Part shown: piece by piece, positions 60,097-64,000 of the stretch
Position numbering within the stretch: position 1 is the stretch's first letter
Layout of the letters: every line of letters starts with the position of its first letter
Assembly (NCBI RefSeq): GCF_030272615.1
Contig: NC_081407.1
Location: forward strand, 263,362,574 to 263,426,573
DNA length: 64,000 nucleotides
DNA from: Cryptomeria japonica
Taxonomy: Eukaryota > Streptophyta > Pinopsida > Cupressales > Cupressaceae
Direction of reading: 5' to 3'
Notes under the pieces: model-generated
What the model was told of the DNA's origin: nothing
The model's database searches: none
The model's input: the letters and a program-made list of their open reading frames with translations, nothing else
Position numbers and translations under genes: made by a program

Positions 60097-62461
60097 GGTG
60101 TACAGAGCATCAGGCTCCATTGCACATCAGAAAATACCAAAAACATTCAGAAAATGTCCTGAAGAAAATACAAAAACATTCACAAAAGTAAAGAAAGAAA
60201 TCATGCATCCAAACGGTGAACAACCACTCCGGTGGCACCTTGGGTAAGTGCGATGGTGAAAACCTGGCAAACAGGCGCCACTCGTAAAGGCAATGGCTCC
60301 AGTATCTTTCAAGCTCATTGCGATCACATTCATGCACACATACATCCATCCATCCAAACCATGGCTTGTTATTTGATCTGCAATTAAGAAAATACTCCAT
60401 GCGTCTAGCATCCCACCTTTTCATAGTCAGGTCTACAAACTGGGGGCAATACCCTTACCCTCGTGAAGGAAGTGGATTCTACATTGTCTCATATGATTCA
60501 TTACGCTCTTCATTCAGGCAATCATCAGAAAATATCAAAAACATTCAAAAATGACTCTCAAAATACCAAAAACATTCAAAATTGTTTCACAAAATCCAAA
60601 AAACATCGGAAAACCCATCAAAAATCACACAAAAACATGGCAACACCTTGTACATATTTATCCGATCAGATACAAAATAAACATTGACAAAATACTCACA
60701 CAATGACCATTTACCAATCAAACCACACAATCGACATTAACAAATCCAAACCTGTCTTTAAACAAGGATGCATCCTTCCTTACCAAAACAAAGACAAGAT
60801 GACGTTTTCTTTGACAAGAAAATTATGTTAAGCTATCAAATACTTGGTTGATTTGTGAGTACAATCGTTCGTTTATCTGTATCGGGATCTTTCAGCATTG
60901 TTTTGTATCATTTGTGCATTATTTCCGATGAAGTTCTGGGGCATGTACTAATGGTGTCTACGTGGGAAGTTCACTAGGCTATGTGATCTTATGCCAAATG
61001 CAATCATAGATCACTACGGCTTGCTGACTACAGTGTATACCTCGACCATATGAGCATGAACCATTACCAAGGATCCATATTCTTTTATTCTTTATGTATA
61101 TACTGTTTGTTTGCAGGTACAATGCTCATTCTTTGGTTCCTCCTCATCCAATTTGGATAAAGGTTTTTATTTCTTAGTACGGTATGCACTTGTCTCAGGA
61201 TATGATCAGCCTAAGATCAAGGAGGACGATCCAAGTCATGCATGAATGGAGATAATCCTTATCTGTTCCGCAAGCAATACTCAGGTCAACTTGATCCATT
61301 ATATCAAGTTGCTTGTATTAACTTGCTATATAAAATCCATGTAAGAAATACTCTGGTCATCTTGAATCTTTATGTCAAGTTGCTTGTATTTTCTTACAAC
61401 ATTTTAAAGCTCAATGATGAAAAATAAAGCACCATGGATCGTCATTCCATCTCATCTGTATATATTGCATTTCGTTGCATTCCACCCATCCATACATTCA
61501 TAATAGCTGCATATCATGCATACATAGTCATAATAATGCATACTCTATTTTACTCATCTTCTTCCATAGGACTCGGTCCTAGTCCTCCATATCTTCTATC
61601 TAACATCAAATCCCCCCTCACCCTCCCTATCTTGATCATCAACATCATCCTAATCCCTTCATCGCTTCCCATCCTCACTCATCCACAAAATTAAGCCAGT
61701 TACTCTATCTACACAGATACATCGACTCCCACACACCTAGACTATCAACAGATACTCTGATCAAGTATCTTCGGGTCTCAACAGGTAATCGATTATGGCA
61801 AACCTAGACTACAACAGGCATTTATCATAATGACCTAGTCTCAACGGGGCTGCCATGATTCCCCACAACCATCCATCACACGCACACACTATCAATTGAT
61901 CAACCAATCAAACACAATCCAATGGACAATTACATCAATTGTCTACGTCTCAACGAGTATTTTGCTTCATATACCTTGACTTCATCGGACAATTACATCA
62001 ATTGTCTAAGTCACCATCAGGTCACTTTGATTCACTTACTCAGACTTTATCATGTCCACGCGACCAACTGACATCAACTGTCATGCTTTGACTTGATCGG
62101 GGCAATTCAACCGATTGCACCAGATTGTCCAACCAATTTTGATCAATTGTATAGCATCAATCAAAACCCCACACTACATCTGCTATGTATCTCTTGCATG
62201 ACCTCAGGGTACTCGCTGGCTTGTTGTTTCTTCATATTCACTACATTTTCTCCCATTCTTTCATCATTAGTTCTAATTTCTTCTATTCTACCTCCCCTCC
62301 ACTTTTCATTCTTTTTCGAGAGACCGCCCGATTTTTCAAAAAAAAAAAATTCGGCCCATCTCTCGAGGGGGCATACCACCCATTAAATTTACATTTTATG
62401 GGGCATTTCTTCACACCTATTTTTCTTTCTTTGAAACGACGCGATAAAACCGCACCGTCTC
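60097..62461 (+). other. 3' untranslated region of element F
   Basis: About 2.4 kb without a credible ORF. The first 350 bp are conserved in A (38296-38622), and the rest is absent there. It contains a hairpin array (61740-62118) and an imperfect hairpin CGAGAGA / TCTCTCG (62317-62323 with 62359-62365) whose loop holds a long A-run. Long, variable 3' UTRs are known in Tat/Ogre-type elements. Confidence 0.75.
61740..62118 (+). repeat. Array of short hairpins separated by a GACTYCAAC-like linker
   Basis: Inverted repeats: AGATACT/AGTATCT (61750-61770), TAATCGATTA (61786-61795), GG-CATT/AATG-CC (61817-61835), GGGG/CCCC (61846-61864), GACAATT/AATTGTC (61925-61943 and 61988-62006), GACA/TGTC (62070-62082), GCAAT/ATTGC (62102-62118). 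Most are preceded by a related linker such as GACTATCAAC, GGGTCTCAAC, GACTACAAC, TAGTCTCAAC, AAGTCACCATC or TTGACTTGATC. Confidence 0.6.
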
Positions 62462-62474
62462 AAAGAGGGGCAAA
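62462..62474 (+). other. Polypurine tract of element F
   Basis: AAAGAGGGGCAAA immediately before the 3' LTR start at 62475; standard position for plus-strand priming. One pyrimidine (C) interrupts it. Confidence 0.85.
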
Positions 62475-64000
62475 TGTAGTCACATAAATCTGTCCACTTA
62501 ATTAAATGAATACTTAGTATTTATTTGATTATTTAACCATCAATTAATAATTAATTAAATTAATATTTAATTAATTCATCTTAACCCTATTCTCCTATTA
62601 ATTAAATAAATTATTCAATTTATTTGATTTAATTCACTTAACCAAATTCATACCATTAATTAAATAAATAAATCATATTTGTTTAATTAAATCTTCTCTC
62701 ACATTTAAATAAATTAATATTTATTTAAATCCCTCAAAATCCCACCTCTCAAATTTAAATAAATTAATATTTATTTAAATCCCCCAAAATCCCACCTCTC
62801 ACATTTAAATAAATAAATCATTTATTTAAATCACCTTTATCCTCCACCCACTTGTATTTTCCTACAAAAGCAAGTTGCACAATTATTTTAAATAAATCAT
62901 TTATTTAAATCACCTTTATCCTCCACCCACTTGTATTTTCCTACAAAAGCAAGTTGCACAACTATTTTAAATAAATTATTTATTTAAAATCCTATTTATC
63001 CTCACCCACTTGAAACCTTTAATGGTTTCCCTTAAAGTAGTCAAACTTGATGGCTTTAAAGTCTTCAAACTTGATGGCTTCCTTCTATAGTCTTCTTAAG
63101 ACTTTAATGGTTTTCCTTAAAGTCTTCAAGCCTTTAATGGTTTCCCTCAAAGTCTTCAAGCATTTTAAATGCTTTATCTTCTTTTTCTCATTTAAATAAA
63201 TTAATATTTATTTAAATATTTATCCAAATTCAACTTACACCATTTAATTGAAATAAATGATTTTATTTTAATTGAAAATACCAAAATTTCTCCCACTTGC
63301 ATTTTCCTACAAAATCCACTTGTATGCCTAAACCCCTTCTAGATTCTTCTAAACCCTTCCTAATTAGCCTAAATTCATCCCTTAAATATTGTCACATTCC
63401 TAAGCAAATTGGAGTCACTTCTCAAAGACTCCAAAGTCTTTGAAAAGCAATTAATGCTTTGTGTGTTCAACAAATTAACCCTCAAAGTCTTGGATAACCT
63501 TTGAAAGCTTCCAACCTTCAACCACTAAATGGCTCAAAGTCTTGGATAACCTTTGAAGGCTTTCAACCTTCAACCACTTAATCCCCAAAGTCTCCAATAA
63601 CCATTAATGGTTACCTCAAACCCTCCTACATGGTTAAAACATTTGTTTTGACTCAACCTCTACCCAACCCAAAGGTCTCATCAGGCCATTAATGCTTTGA
63701 CCATGATTATCTCTTAATCATTTGCACAAAGGTTTATCCTTGGATTAACTCTTAATCCAGTGGGTAATCTTAATTTAGACTTGACCCTTGCCTTCTAGAT
63801 AACCATGAGGTCTTCTCAGGCCTTTAATGCCTCCAACCTCTTCTCTCAACCCAATCCTATGTTGAAACTTGTCACCATTTTATTGGTGCCAATTGTGCAT
63901 ATGGATCCCCAACTTTCAATCCTAACCCTTGTTAAGATTTCTCAATCTTAACCCTTCATTTCCCTATTTCTTCTATAAATAGAACCCTTCTCCTCAAGCA
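62475..64000 (+). repeat. 3' LTR of element F (truncated by window end)
   Basis: The first 1,526 bp of the LTR, matching 48174-49699 at a constant offset with one visible substitution. The remaining 382 bp and the predicted right target duplication CTTAG should lie at about 64001-64387. Confidence 0.95.

Larger units (their letters stand above)
48174..64000 (+). mobile_element. Element F: young Ty3/Gypsy Tat-like retrotransposon (3' LTR cut by window end)
   Basis: Full structure: 5' LTR, PBS, 2.7 kb leader with ORF1, gag-pol frame (52792-60096), 2.4 kb 3' UTR, PPT and 1,526 bp of 3' LTR. Expected full length is about 16.2 kb, ending near 64382. The LTRs align without an indel (constant offset 14,301) and I see one base difference (C at 48434, T at 62735). 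Dual RNase H with an archaeal-type second copy is a hallmark of the Tat lineage of plant Ty3/Gypsy elements. Two in-frame stops disrupt integrase. Confidence 0.95.

Overview
This 64 kb window looks like intergenic DNA of a large, repeat-bloated seed-plant nuclear genome. The size, number and nesting of the long-terminal-repeat (LTR) retrotransposons suggest a gymnosperm, probably a conifer, but the species cannot be fixed from the sequence. I see no host protein gene, tRNA, rRNA or CRISPR array. Nearly every supported coding segment belongs to a mobile element, and all but one element are plainly decayed.

Layout. (1) 1-6100, minus strand: 5' part of element D, an LTR element whose gag had a coiled coil and four zinc knuckles. 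It is followed, where pol is expected, by a long unrecognised reading frame. (2) 6101-11086, minus: a heavily decayed Copia-like element (C), interrupted by a solo LTR (6306-7794, minus) with a perfect 5-bp target-site duplication (TSD), GATAC. (3) 11087-14806: AT-rich DNA with nothing recognisable. (4) 14807-38622, plus: old element A (Ty3/Gypsy, Tat-like). Its 5' LTR is split by element B (15277-27061, minus, TSD CTAAG). B's 3' LTR is in turn split by a 5'-truncated LINE (15759-20786, minus, TSD ATTAATT), giving three nested levels with readable TSDs. (5) 39939-47350, minus: Copia element E with both LTRs, primer-binding site (PBS), polypurine tract (PPT) and a single-frame gag-pol carrying stops. 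(6) 48174 to beyond 64000, plus: element F, a young close relative of A. The two LTRs differ at about one position in the 1,526 bp comparable, with no indel.

F and A act as a natural pair. F shows the intact plan: LTR, PBS, long leader, small ORF1, one gag-protease-RT-RNase H-archaeal-type RNase H-integrase frame, a 2.4 kb 3' UTR, PPT, LTR. A shows which parts are conserved. From the comparison come: a leader RNA structure with two compensated base pairs, a conserved upstream ORF, a G-patch-like domain between protease and RT, and an array of short hairpins separated by a recurring linker in the 3' UTR (F only). F's integrase is cut by two in-frame stops, each a C-to-T change relative to A. 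F is therefore very recent yet probably could not have moved with its own integrase.
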